From Promethearchaeota archaeon (GTDB taxonomy: Archaea; Asgardarchaeota; Lokiarchaeia; Sigyniarchaeales; SOKP01), in assembly GCA_019057865.1 (NCBI GenBank), contig JAHLWP010000012.1, positions 28,544 to 92,543 on the forward strand: DNA of 64,000 nt, in the 5' to 3' direction. Every line of letters begins with the position of its first letter. The first letter of the stretch is position 1. Below the pieces are notes generated by a model, which did not search any database, was not told the DNA's origin, and was given only the letters and a program-made list of their open reading frames with translations. A program made the translations under genes and the position numbers. Positions 55,930 through 64,000 of the stretch are shown here, piece after piece.

Positions 55930-56460
55930 TTAAAGGTAAAAATTAAGTTCCTCTATGCAAACGTCCTTCTGTGGATCATTTTCAAGGAATTTAATTTCTA
56001 TTTTTTTTATCTTATCTCCCAATAATTTTTTGAAGGCAGTTTCAAAATAACCCTTATTTACTCTACAAAAAGCCTTTCCATATTTTAGTTTGTCCCGATG
56101 TTTTATTGGTTCACGTAAAAAACAATAATTTTCAATTTCGATTCGAATAATATTCTCATATTGTTCGATTTCTCTTACCTTTATTGAATAAAATTCTCTT
56201 AACTCATTCATTAACATTATAAGCGTTTCAATTATCTCAAAATCATCCTTATTATATTTTTCTTTTAATCTTTTTGATATTGCTTCCCCGGGACCGACGC
56301 CAATTTGGTATAACATAGAAAGGAGACTATTTCTTCCAAAAAGATCTAAAATTTTATATACTATAGACTCAGATATAATTTCAAATCCTTTTAGTGAATC
56401 AATATTTTCTATAGGATTAAATATTTTTTTGTTTATTTCTTCTTTATTATAATCATCCAA
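55930..56460 (-). CDS. V4R-like (TRAPP/BET3-fold-related) small protein
   Basis: A 176-residue protein. The helical segment SIVYKILDLFGRNSLLSMLYQIGVGPGEAISKRLKEKYN resembles the N-terminal part of V4R-fold proteins, and the end AFCRVNKGYFETAFKKLLGDKIKKIEIKFLENDPQKDVCIEELNFYL fits the terminal alpha-beta hairpin that closes a ligand or lipid pocket. V4R proteins are related to eukaryotic TRAPP BET3, and Asgard genomes carry several. It has no strong metal motif, though C-C pairs are present. Start is TTG at 56460. Confidence 0.5.
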   Translation of the reverse strand: MDDYNKEEINKKIFNPIENIDSLKGFEIISESIVYKILDLFGRNSLLSMLYQIGVGPGEAISKRLKEKYNKDDFEIIETLIMLMNELREFYSIKVREIEQYENIIRIEIENYCFLREPIKHRDKLKYGKAFCRVNKGYFETAFKKLLGDKIKKIEIKFLENDPQKDVCIEELNFYL

Positions 56461-56615
56461 TATGTAAATCCCTAATAATTAAGAATTTGTAGAACTAAAA
56501 TCTTATCTTTTACTAATAACAAGAACAAACTTATTCATTAAAAATTTATTTTTTTCGAAATTTTTCAAATTTCAGTTTGTAAATTTATAAAAAAATAAAA
56601 AAAATAAATTTAAGA

Positions 56616-57311
56616 TTATAGTATTGCTGTTTTTCGTTGAAATAAGATAATTCCTAATATAGTTGTGATTAGCCCAAAACCTAAAAGTACAAGAACATCT
56701 GTTCCAATAGCTTCCCATGAAGTAACTCCAGAAACCATAATCAGCCTCATAGCATGGACAGCATATGTTGTTGGAATATAACTTGATACAGGGTTATCCA
56801 TTTCAAAGAATGTACCGCCTAAGAATTGAAGTGGGAGAATAATAAACCATGCTAACCCTCCTGCTGATGATTGAGACTTAGTAAATGTAGCTAGCAGTAA
56901 TCCAAGACCTAAACAAGTGAAAGCGAACAAGAGTGGGATAAGAATTAAAAGCATAATATTTACTCCTGGTGCAAAATATGCTCCAAAAATCATTAATAGA
57001 ATCATTAATAAAGCGACTTGGACTGCATTTATAATTAATTGTGAGAACATGCCTGATAATAAAATGTTTCTCCGAGCTACGGGTGTTGTACTTAGTCTTT
57101 TTAACGTCCCAGTTTCTTTTTCTTCAGCAAAATGCGAAGCTAATTGGCTAATACAAATTGTTACGCCTGCTTTTCTTAATACTTTACAACGTAATTCTCC
57201 ACTTGGTAAAAGGCGACTGTTTGTAGGAATTACTATTGCATCATATTCTGTATTGGTTAAGTCTCCTACAAAAATCTCTATGACCGAATTATTAATAGTT
57301 AATTGGTTCAT
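56616..57311 (-). pseudogene. Chimera: macro-domain N-terminus joined to the C-terminal half of an ABC-2 permease
   Basis: A 231-codon open frame of two unrelated parts. Residues 1-50 (IEIFVGDLTNTEYDAIVIPTNSRLLPSGELRCKVLRKAG) are the first third of a macro domain, which binds ADP-ribose. From about residue 58 the sequence is FAEEKETGTLKRLSTTPVARRNILLSG, the coupling motif of ABC-2 permeases, followed by five hydrophobic segments to the end. Both halves lack essential remainder: the macro fold is incomplete and the permease lacks its N-terminal helix and an adjacent ATPase gene. A deletion joining two genes is likely, though the frame remains open; an assembly chimera is possible. Confidence 0.6.
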
Positions 57312-57371
57312 TACAAAAATAGACTAAAAAATTGTATTTATATTTTTTTTATTCCAAAGGTGTTGTGAAAT

Positions 57372-57890
57372 TTAAGAACGATCTTCAGATTCATTTATTT
57401 TGAGGATTTTTTTTACAAGCTTTTCTACATTCTTATCCACAATATCCAGAATCCGATTATAATTATTAACACTCGTCTTGTATGGATCAGGAATGTTTAA
57501 ATCGTGTCTATCCGCCCCATTGAATTGCTTTAAAGTAAATAATTTACATTTAAGATTTTCTTTTAAATCTTTAAATTTTTTTCTAAGTTTAATCAAATGG
57601 TATCTTTCCATTCCAATTATAAGATCTTGGTTTTCAATTAACTCTCTTGTAATAACCTTTGGATGAAAATCTTGCATATTGATTCCCTTATTTTTAATAT
57701 AATTTATGGTTTCAGGCTGGGAGTAATCAAAAGCATCATGCCAACCAGCTGAACTAAAGTTAACATCCTTCAGTTGATGCTTATTAGCATAATATTGAGC
57801 AAGGTATTCTGCCGCAGGACTTCTACAAGTATTAGCATAACAGATAAATAAAACATTTTTAATTTTTGGCATCGTACTATTCGCAAACAT
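57372..57890 (-). CDS. Low-molecular-weight protein tyrosine phosphatase, copy 3
   Basis: Up to 172 residues. The P-loop is VLFICYANTCRSPAAEYLA, with the C-x5-R motif near the N-terminus, and the general acid is Asp in PDPYKTS near residue 138. Asn-Thr in the loop fits LMW-PTP and ArsC-type arsenate reductases; the extra cysteines of arsenate reductase are not apparent. The ATG at 57890 shares its first base with the stop of the preceding gene (TAATG); an ATG at 57872 is the alternative. Last of three tandem paralogs. Confidence 0.82.
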   Translation of the reverse strand: MFANSTMPKIKNVLFICYANTCRSPAAEYLAQYYANKHQLKDVNFSSAGWHDAFDYSQPETINYIKNKGINMQDFHPKVITRELIENQDLIIGMERYHLIKLRKKFKDLKENLKCKLFTLKQFNGADRHDLNIPDPYKTSVNNYNRILDIVDKNVEKLVKKILKINESEDRS

Positions 57891-58387
57891 TAATTCGAGT
57901 TCAGTTTATTAATTTCAATAATTCTATTTACTGCTTTATTAACAAAATCATCAATGATTTTGAGGACTTTATTATAAACTGATCTTGATGTATAATATGG
58001 GTCAATTATATCTAAGTCTCTTGTTTCTCCAGCAAATTCTTTTAATGTAAATGTTTTTTTATCTATATCTTTTACATTTGGATAATTGTTTTTAATATCT
58101 CTTGAATGACTATATTCCATTGTTAAAATTAAATCTTGCTTTTCTAACAAATTCTTATTGATGATTTTTGTTATAAAATCCGAAGAATTTATTGCTTTAC
58201 TTTTCAAATAATCATAAGATACTGGTTGCATATAAGAAAAAGCATTAAAAAAGCCAGCACTATCAAAAATAATGTCCTCAAGCTCATCTTTATATCGTTT
58301 CTTAAGTCCTTTTGCTAAATATTCTGCTGCAGGACTCCTTGCTGTATTCCCCATACAAACAAACAAAACATTCTTGATTTTATTCAT
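57890..58387 (-). CDS. Low-molecular-weight protein tyrosine phosphatase, copy 2
   Basis: A 165-residue paralog of its neighbours. The P-loop is VLFVCMGNTARSPAAEYLAKG with nucleophile Cys and Arg intact, and the general acid lies in IDPYYTS. An Ala replaces the second Cys of the loop seen in the other two copies (NTCRS). It overlaps the upstream gene by eight bases and shares one base with the downstream gene, so the three form one operon. Confidence 0.82.
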   Translation of the reverse strand: MNKIKNVLFVCMGNTARSPAAEYLAKGLKKRYKDELEDIIFDSAGFFNAFSYMQPVSYDYLKSKAINSSDFITKIINKNLLEKQDLILTMEYSHSRDIKNNYPNVKDIDKKTFTLKEFAGETRDLDIIDPYYTSRSVYNKVLKIIDDFVNKAVNRIIEINKLNSN

Positions 58388-58895
58388 GGTTCTTATATTC
58401 TGATTTTTTATTTATCTCAATAATTTTTTCAAGTACTATAATTAATCCATCTTCAATTCTTTTAAGAGCTTTATTATATTCTGCTTCTTCATAATAAAAT
58501 GGATCCTCAATTTCTAAATTTTCCTTTTCACTAGCAAAATCTAATAATAAAAAGAGTTTACGATCTAAATCTTTTAAATTTTTAAACCGTCTTTTTAATT
58601 TTCTAATATGCCATTTTTCTTCAAACCCTAAAATTAAATCTTGTTTTTTTATTAATTCTTCGTCAATTCTCTTTGCAACAAAATCATTTACTTCAATTCC
58701 CTTCGATTTTAAATATTTTAAAGTACCTTCCTGAGGTTTTTCATAATAATGAAATAGTCCAGCAGAATCAAAATTAATATCTTTCAATTCTTCTTTAAAT
58801 TTATTATTCTTATACCATTTTGCCAAATATTCCGCAGCTACACTTCTGCAAGTATTGCCACTACAGAGAAACAAAACTCGTTTGATTTTACTCAT
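58380..58895 (-). CDS. Low-molecular-weight protein tyrosine phosphatase, copy 1
   Basis: A 171-residue phosphatase-fold protein. The P-loop is VLFLCSGNTCRSVAAEYLAKW and the general acid is in EDPFYYEE. It is the first gene of the three-paralog set and probably carries the promoter upstream of 58895. The sequences differ enough that the duplications look old rather than recent. The C-terminus is basic (NKKSEYKNHE). Confidence 0.82.
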   Translation of the reverse strand: MSKIKRVLFLCSGNTCRSVAAEYLAKWYKNNKFKEELKDINFDSAGLFHYYEKPQEGTLKYLKSKGIEVNDFVAKRIDEELIKKQDLILGFEEKWHIRKLKRRFKNLKDLDRKLFLLLDFASEKENLEIEDPFYYEEAEYNKALKRIEDGLIIVLEKIIEINKKSEYKNHE

Positions 58896-59088
58896 TTTAT
58901 TTTAAAATTTTATCCATTTTATTTTACGTTTCATAGAGTAGGAAAACAAGATATCTTTAATTTATCCTATACCTTAATTTACTAAAAATTAATTAATTCA
59001 AAAAAAAATTATTATTTACTTAAAAAGTGTAAATAAAACAATATTAAATAGCGTTTTAATTTGTAAGGAATAGGAAAATGGGTAATGA

Positions 59089-59205
59089 GATAGACTTATA
59101 GAATATGAAGAAAGTATTGAATCCTTATTTTCTCCCAAATCTAGTTATACTTTATTAGTAGGAGCTGGGATTTCTATGAATAATATTATAATTTTTAATT
59201 TGTAA
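59089..59205 (+). pseudogene. SIR2-type N-terminal remnant
   Basis: One frame reads DRLIEYEESIESLFSPKSS, then YTLLVGAGISMNNIIIFNL and TAA. YTLLVGAGISM is the NAD-binding opening of SIR2-like domains. The ATG at 59078 (MGNEIDL) is one frame away, so a frameshift separates it from the rest, and the gene ends after the motif. Only the start of a SIR2 protein remains. The rest of this 420-base gap (58896-59313) shows nothing else. Confidence 0.5.
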
Positions 59206-59313
59206 TTCTAATTTTTTAGAGAATTTTATTAATTTAATAAACAATTATTAATTCCTAAATGTAATTTAGAATAATTATTGATTTAACTAAGGAATTATAA
59301 GTAAGAGATTTAA

Positions 59314-60885
59314 TTGAAGCTCAAGACTGACATTTTAATTATAGGTGGAGGGATTTCTGGATTAACTCTCGCTATTAAGCTAGCAGAGTTAACAAAGGAT
59401 CAAAAAATATTAATTATAACTAAAGAGACATTAATCGATTGCAATACTTATAATGCCCAAGGTGGTATTGCATGTGTTTGGGACAAAACTGATTCTTTTA
59501 AAAAACATATTCAAGATACAGTAATAGCTGGAGATGGATTATGTGATGAAAATGTTGTAAAAGAAATAATTACTCAAGCTCCTGAAAGAATAAATGAATT
59601 AATTGATTTGGGTGTTAGTTTCAATAGAAATGAAAATGGACAGTATGATCTTGGAAGAGAGGGAGGTCATTCTCAAAGAAGAGTGCTTCATGTTAATGAT
59701 CTTACTGGTGAAGCTATCCAAAATGTTCTGATAAAAAATGTAAAAGCGCACAGTAATATTGAGATTAAAGAAAATTGGTGTGCCGTAAATCTTTATGCTC
59801 AAAATTTCAAGTGTTACGGAGCTTATGTATTAGATCAAAATAATAAAGAGATCCATAATATTGCAGCAAAAGCAGTTATATTAGCTACAGGAGGTACTGG
59901 TAAGATTTATCTATATACTACAAATCCAGATGTAGCTTCTGGAGATGGAATTGCAATAGCTTATCGTGCTGGAGCTACGATAACTAATATGGAGTTTATT
60001 CAGTTTCATCCTACTTGTTTATATCATCCATATGCAAAATCATTTTTAATATCAGAAGCATTACGCGGAGAAGGTGCGATCTTAAAAGATGTTTATGGAA
60101 ATGAATTTATAGAAAAATATCATCCATTAAAAGAACTTGCTCCTCGAGATATAGTCTCTAGAGCTATTGATGCTGAATTAAAAAGATCTGGGGATGATTA
60201 CGTTTATTTAGATATCGCGTCATACAAGGATGCAACTTTTATCAAAAAAAATTTTCCCAGGATATATGAAAATTGCTTAAAATTTAATATTGACATTACA
60301 AAAGAACCAATCCCCATCGTTCCAGCGGCTCATTATTGTTGTGGTGGAGTAATGGCTAAGATTGATGGAACTACAGATGTGAATAATTTATTTGTAATCG
60401 GAGAATCAGCATGTACAGGTTTTCATGGAGCAAATAGATTAGCAAGTAATTCTTTACTTGAAGGCTTAGTTAGTGCTCACGAATGTGCTAATATCTTAAA
60501 CGAAAAGATTTCAAAATTAGAAATTAAAGAATTTCCTGAATGGGAACCTGGTAATGCTGTCCCTTCCACGGAAGCTGTTATAATTACTCAGAATTGGGAC
60601 GAAATTAGAAGGTTTATGTGGAATTATGTAGGAATTGTTAGAACAGACAAAAGACTTAAGAGAGCTAAGAAGAGAATTAATTTACTCCTCGATGAAATTG
60701 ATCAATATTACTGGGATTTTAAAATAGAAAAAAATCTGGTGGAACTGAGAAACCTTGCGACTGTTGCTAAGATAATCATTGTCAGTGCAATATCAAGAAA
60801 AGAATCTCGTGGCATTCATTATAATCTTGATCATCCTATGAAATCAGAAATGAGTAGATCCACTACAATTAAAAGACCTTGGTAA
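59314..60885 (+). CDS. nadB: L-aspartate oxidase
   Basis: A 523-residue flavoprotein, the usual NadB length. FAD motif DILIIGGGISGLTLAIKLA (about 5-23), then NTYNAQGGIACVWD, REGGHSQRRVLHVND (about 127, substrate/FAD), EFIQFHPTCLYHP and VVPAAHYCCGGVMAKIDGTTD, with LFVIGESACTGFHGANRLASNSLLEGLV near 375. The C-terminal helical domain holds the long ESRGIHYNLDHP motif. It oxidises aspartate to iminoaspartate in the first step of NAD synthesis. Start is TTG at 59314. No nadA or nadC gene is adjacent. Confidence 0.93.
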   Translation: MKLKTDILIIGGGISGLTLAIKLAELTKDQKILIITKETLIDCNTYNAQGGIACVWDKTDSFKKHIQDTVIAGDGLCDENVVKEIITQAPERINELIDLGVSFNRNENGQYDLGREGGHSQRRVLHVNDLTGEAIQNVLIKNVKAHSNIEIKENWCAVNLYAQNFKCYGAYVLDQNNKEIHNIAAKAVILATGGTGKIYLYTTNPDVASGDGIAIAYRAGATITNMEFIQFHPTCLYHPYAKSFLISEALRGEGAILKDVYGNEFIEKYHPLKELAPRDIVSRAIDAELKRSGDDYVYLDIASYKDATFIKKNFPRIYENCLKFNIDITKEPIPIVPAAHYCCGGVMAKIDGTTDVNNLFVIGESACTGFHGANRLASNSLLEGLVSAHECANILNEKISKLEIKEFPEWEPGNAVPSTEAVIITQNWDEIRRFMWNYVGIVRTDKRLKRAKKRINLLLDEIDQYYWDFKIEKNLVELRNLATVAKIIIVSAISRKESRGIHYNLDHPMKSEMSRSTTIKRPW

Positions 60886-60973
60886 AACAAGTACTCTTTT
60901 TGTTAGTATAATTTTAAATTATTACTCGCATTAATATTGATAAGTTTAATTAAAAAGTAGGTAAAGATTCGCA

Positions 60974-61777
60974 TTGGATATTGGTAAAAATATTAGGATT
61001 GAAAGAATATTTAATCGGAAAAGCAAAAGAACAATAGTTATCCCTATGGATCACGGATTAACTATGGGAACAATTAAAGGTTTAGAAAATTTGGCTGAGA
61101 TGATTGATAAAGTTGCTTTAGGCGGGGCAAATGCTGTTTTGATGCATTCAGGAATGGTTGGCGTTGGTCATCGAAAATATGGAAAAGATATTGGTTTGAT
61201 TATCCATTTATCTGGAGCAACAAATTTGGCACCTGATCCAAATAGAAAAGTGTTAGTTTGTTCTGTTGAACGTGCTCTGAAAATGGGAGCTGATGGTGTT
61301 TCGATTCATATAAATATTGGAGCTGATGATGAGCCAGACATGCTTCAAGATGCTTATAAAGCCATAGAAGCTTCACGAAAGTGGGGGATCCCCATACTAG
61401 CAATGATATATCCAAGAGGAAAGAAAATAAAAGATGAAAATGACCCTGATGTTGTTAATATAGCCGTAAGGGCAGGGACAGAGTTAGGAGCAGATATTGT
61501 TAAAACAAATTATACTGGTGATATAGATTCATTTAAACAAATTGTAGATGGAGTTCGTCATACACCAGTTATAATTGCTGGTGGTCCTAAAATGGATACA
61601 ATTCCTGAATTATTACAAATGGTATACGATTCTATTCAAGCTGGGGGTGCTGGTGTAGCCTTTGGGCGAAATGTATTCCAATCTAAAGATCCTACGAAGA
61701 TGGTTAAAGCAATTAGTAACATAGTGCATGATAATTATACAGTTGAGGAAGTTTTAAGAGAGTATAAGTTTGATTAA
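60974..61777 (+). CDS. DhnA-type class I aldolase (fructose-bisphosphate aldolase or ADH synthase)
   Basis: A 267-residue TIM-barrel protein. Typical strings: [65 protein letters not shown] (Tyr and Arg), [19 protein letters not shown] (Schiff-base Lys in VKTNYTG) and [17 protein letters not shown]. This family includes archaeal fructose-1,6-bisphosphate aldolase and the 2-amino-3,7-dideoxy-hept-6-ulosonate synthase that begins archaeal aromatic amino acid synthesis. The sequence looks closest to the latter, but I cannot decide from motifs alone. Start TTG at 60974 with an AGGT upstream. Confidence 0.8.
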   Translation: MDIGKNIRIERIFNRKSKRTIVIPMDHGLTMGTIKGLENLAEMIDKVALGGANAVLMHSGMVGVGHRKYGKDIGLIIHLSGATNLAPDPNRKVLVCSVERALKMGADGVSIHINIGADDEPDMLQDAYKAIEASRKWGIPILAMIYPRGKKIKDENDPDVVNIAVRAGTELGADIVKTNYTGDIDSFKQIVDGVRHTPVIIAGGPKMDTIPELLQMVYDSIQAGGAGVAFGRNVFQSKDPTKMVKAISNIVHDNYTVEEVLREYKFD

Positions 61778-61799
61778 AATAATATAATTCTCTATAATT

Positions 61800-63077
61800 A
61801 TGGTATATAAAAAGATATATCCTTATTTTCTTAAAAAGATTGAAAATAAAGAAGTTGATATTTCTGGTAAAGAAAAAGATTTTCGAGTAATAATATCGTT
61901 TGAAGATATTTCAAAGCGAGATACTTTCCTATCAAAACACACAAATCTTAGAATTTTGAAAAAATTTGATTTCATTCCTTCAATCTATTTACATCTAACA
62001 TTTGAAAAAATAAAAAACTTAGAAAAAGATGATCTAATAAAAATTATTGAAGAGGATCAAAGACTCTATCTTTCTATTCTTGAGGTTAATGAGATTTTAG
62101 AGTTAAGTGATTATCGTACATCTCAAATATCTTATACAGGAAAGGATGTTAAAATAGGAATAATCGATAATGGAATTACTAAGACATATGACTCAATATC
62201 AGAAATTAATATCGACAAGTTCGATTTTAGAGATGAAAAGATAAATGTAATCGCAAAAAAGACGGACATATCACATGGAACAACAATAGCAAGTATAATT
62301 GGTAATCAATATAAAGACAGTTATTATAGCTTTATTGGAATTGCTCCTAATGCCAAATTTTTTGATTTCAATATATCAGTTTCTAATAATGAATATTATT
62401 TTTCTAATATCTTAGAAATTTTCGATTTAATAAATTCACAGCACATTAAAATTGATATTCTTTTAATCTCTTTTACTACTTTACATCCATCTGATGGAAA
62501 TGATATATTATCTCTAGCCTGTAATTTGTTAGTTGATAAAGGAATTATAATTGTGTGCCCTGCGGGAAATTTTGGACCAGAATCTTATAGTATTGGAAGT
62601 CCTAGTGCTGCTAAAAAAGTAATAACTGTTGGGAGTCTAACAAAAAATTTAACTATCTCTGATTTTAGTAGTAGAGGACCAACTTTAGATGAAAGATTAA
62701 AACCTGATTTTTGTCTGCCAGGCTCAAAAATAGAAGTTCCGTTATCAAATGAATTAGGGATAAGAGTATCAGGAACAAGTGTTTCTGCAGCATTTTGTGT
62801 TGGAATTATTGCTTTATTGAAAGAATTTAATCCAAATGCATCATATAATGAAATTTTAAATCTTATGCAAAAAGCGAGCTCGGATTTAAGTTATGATCAG
62901 AACTCTCAAGGCTATGGAATTATTAATATCGTTAATGTTTTTAAAAAATTAGACTTATATCAAGAAAAAGTTCTTCCATACAAAGATTTAATAAAAAGAT
63001 CTTTCAAATTTACAATTGAATTTACTTTTATTCTAATCCTCATTTATTATTTAATTTATTTTTTCAGTAGATTTTAA
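61800..63077 (+). CDS. Subtilisin-like serine protease with C-terminal membrane anchor
   Basis: A 425-residue S8 peptidase. An N-terminal region (about 1-100) resembles an inhibitory propeptide (FRVIISFEDISKRDTFLSKH). The catalytic triad is Asp in VKIGIIDNGI (about 121), His in ISHGTTIASIIGN (about 158) and Ser in VSGTSVSAAFCVGIIALL (about 326); the oxyanion Asn is in CPAGNFGP. No signal peptide is visible. The last 20 residues (IEFTFILILIYYLIYFFS) are one hydrophobic helix ending two residues before the stop, a tail anchor. The protease domain would then face the cytosol, which is uncommon for S8 enzymes. Confidence 0.85.
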   Translation: MVYKKIYPYFLKKIENKEVDISGKEKDFRVIISFEDISKRDTFLSKHTNLRILKKFDFIPSIYLHLTFEKIKNLEKDDLIKIIEEDQRLYLSILEVNEILELSDYRTSQISYTGKDVKIGIIDNGITKTYDSISEINIDKFDFRDEKINVIAKKTDISHGTTIASIIGNQYKDSYYSFIGIAPNAKFFDFNISVSNNEYYFSNILEIFDLINSQHIKIDILLISFTTLHPSDGNDILSLACNLLVDKGIIIVCPAGNFGPESYSIGSPSAAKKVITVGSLTKNLTISDFSSRGPTLDERLKPDFCLPGSKIEVPLSNELGIRVSGTSVSAAFCVGIIALLKEFNPNASYNEILNLMQKASSDLSYDQNSQGYGIINIVNVFKKLDLYQEKVLPYKDLIKRSFKFTIEFTFILILIYYLIYFFSRF

Positions 63078-63184
63078 TTATTATGTTATAAAGCAAAGAT
63101 TATTTCTTTAATCCTAATTATATTAGTGCATTAATATAGATGTGAAATATTTAATACATTACGCATTAATTTTTATGAATTAAA

Positions 63185-63925
63185 ATGAGCCAAAATAAAT
63201 TACTTCATATTATTATAGATAACAGAGAACAAAAACTAAAAGCAATATTTGATCAAAAAAAAGATATAATTACTTATGAATCGAAACAATTAGATATTGC
63301 TGATATAGTTATTTCGGAAGATATTGCTATTGAAAGAAAAGAAGGTTTCGATTTTATTACTTCTATAATGGATAATCGATTATTTGAACAGGTATTACGA
63401 TTAAAAGATACATATGCGGATCCCATCTTAATCCTTGAAGGATTGAATGATAAAGTGTTTGAAAACACAAATATGAATATTAAATCTATTTATGGGGCAC
63501 TTTCATTTATTTCATATAAATTAGGGATTTCTGTTATTCCTACAAGAAATATTGAAGATACTGCGATTGTTATTGAAAGAATTGCTTATAGAGAACAGGT
63601 AAAAGACAGTACACCTATACTATCAAGAAAAGCTCCTAAAGAGATGTCAAAAAACGAGAGAAGATCTTTTATTATAGAAGGATTAGTAGATATAGGTCCT
63701 AAAAAAGCGAGAGCATTAATTGAAAAATTCAAAACTCCATACCAAGTTTTTAAAGCAATTAAACGTACAGAGATAACTTACACGAGAACAGGACGAATTA
63801 AAGGGATAAAAGGTCCGCTGGAGGATTTAACCGGATTTGGACCTATATTTATCGAAAAAAATCAAAAACTTCTATTTAGTAAAAAAAAAAGAAGTCCTCA
63901 AAAAAAAATTAATGATGAATATTAA
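63185..63925 (+). CDS. ERCC4/XPF-family structure-specific nuclease with helix-hairpin-helix domain
   Basis: A 246-residue protein. The nuclease domain has IIIDNREQKLKAI, LDIADIVISEDIAIERKEGFDFITSIMDNRLFEQVLRLKD with the ERKxxxD catalytic motif (about 58-64), and a GALSFISYKLGISVIPTRN strand. A linker leads to a HhH domain (SFIIEGLVDIGPKKARALIEKFKTPYQVFKAI), followed by a basic tail. This is the short archaeal XPF layout without the helicase part. It cuts 3' flaps and fork structures in repair and often works with PCNA; a clear PIP box is not seen. Start ATG at 63185. Confidence 0.88.
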   Translation: MSQNKLLHIIIDNREQKLKAIFDQKKDIITYESKQLDIADIVISEDIAIERKEGFDFITSIMDNRLFEQVLRLKDTYADPILILEGLNDKVFENTNMNIKSIYGALSFISYKLGISVIPTRNIEDTAIVIERIAYREQVKDSTPILSRKAPKEMSKNERRSFIIEGLVDIGPKKARALIEKFKTPYQVFKAIKRTEITYTRTGRIKGIKGPLEDLTGFGPIFIEKNQKLLFSKKKRSPQKKINDEY

Positions 63926-64000
63926 TACACTAAAATAACATTTAAAAAGTATTTCGAAAGTTCTATAATGCTTTTAATAAAGTATTAAGATCTAATTAGA

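Noticed and set aside
1..64000. CRISPR arrays, insertion sequences, rRNA and tRNA genes
   Set aside because: No regularly spaced repeats, transposase-like frame, or cloverleaf/T-loop pattern was seen by eye; a covariance scan would be decisive for tRNAs.

Overview
The window looks like a piece of an Asgard archaeal chromosome, most likely from the Lokiarchaeia. It is very AT-rich and the genes are archaeal in style: Shine-Dalgarno motifs, T-rich gene ends and short operons. It carries a Rab-like small GTPase (5335-5859), a longin-like/GTPase-like fusion (36966-38006), long coiled-coil winged-helix proteins, a geranylgeranyl-reductase-family flavoprotein, an XPF-type nuclease and a HerA ATPase. 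It also carries selenoprotein genes with in-frame UGA codons and a eukaryote-like SECIS hairpin, a combination reported for Lokiarchaeota. The assignment is inference; no rRNA or tRNA gene is present to anchor it.

Layout. 1-7.3 kb: end of a sugar nucleotidyltransferase, a methyltransferase, an ABC-2 exporter, an SDR enzyme, a cyclophilin-like protein, a DUF364-type protein, the small GTPase and an M14-like peptidase. 7.3-12.4 kb: a very large RapA/SNF2-type helicase, a QueG-like Fe-S protein and a small V4R/ATC-hydrolase-like protein. 12.5-19.1 kb is the most notable region: a tungsten aldehyde:ferredoxin oxidoreductase, its four-cluster ferredoxin (reading frame interrupted), HdrA with two in-frame UGA codons, an MvhD/VhuD protein with two more, a SECIS hairpin just after it, and an FrhB/FdhB-like protein. 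Together they suggest that aldehyde oxidation, ferredoxin and flavin-based electron bifurcation are linked. 19-36.8 kb: a B12-binding radical SAM enzyme, peptidases, ferredoxin, crotonase, a bacterial-type GAPDH, a membrane-anchored methyltransferase whose N-terminus is reached only through a UGA codon, a DUF2156 protein, HerA, M42 peptidase, two MFS transporters and a membrane hydrolase. 37-51.5 kb: the longin-like/GTPase-like protein, a URO-D-like protein, an FAD reductase, a metallo-beta-lactamase-fold protein, a winged-helix/coiled-coil pair, and two large membrane-anchored surface proteins built from three copies of one roughly 600-residue unit. 51.5-64 kb: acyl-CoA enzymes, a site-2 protease, three tandem low-molecular-weight phosphatases, NadB, a DhnA-type aldolase, a tail-anchored subtilase and an ERCC4 nuclease.

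Several gaps hold gene remnants: the C-terminal tail of a small GTPase (7312), the C-terminus of a GNAT acetyltransferase (25879), a small gene with two in-frame TAA codons (33205-33420), a SIR2-type N-terminus (59089), and a macro-domain N-terminus joined to half an ABC-2 permease (56616-57311). The selenocysteine UGA genes plus SECIS, the surface-protein triplication with its shared upstream motif, and the trafficking-type fusion proteins are the most interesting content. No CRISPR array, IS element or stable RNA gene was seen.
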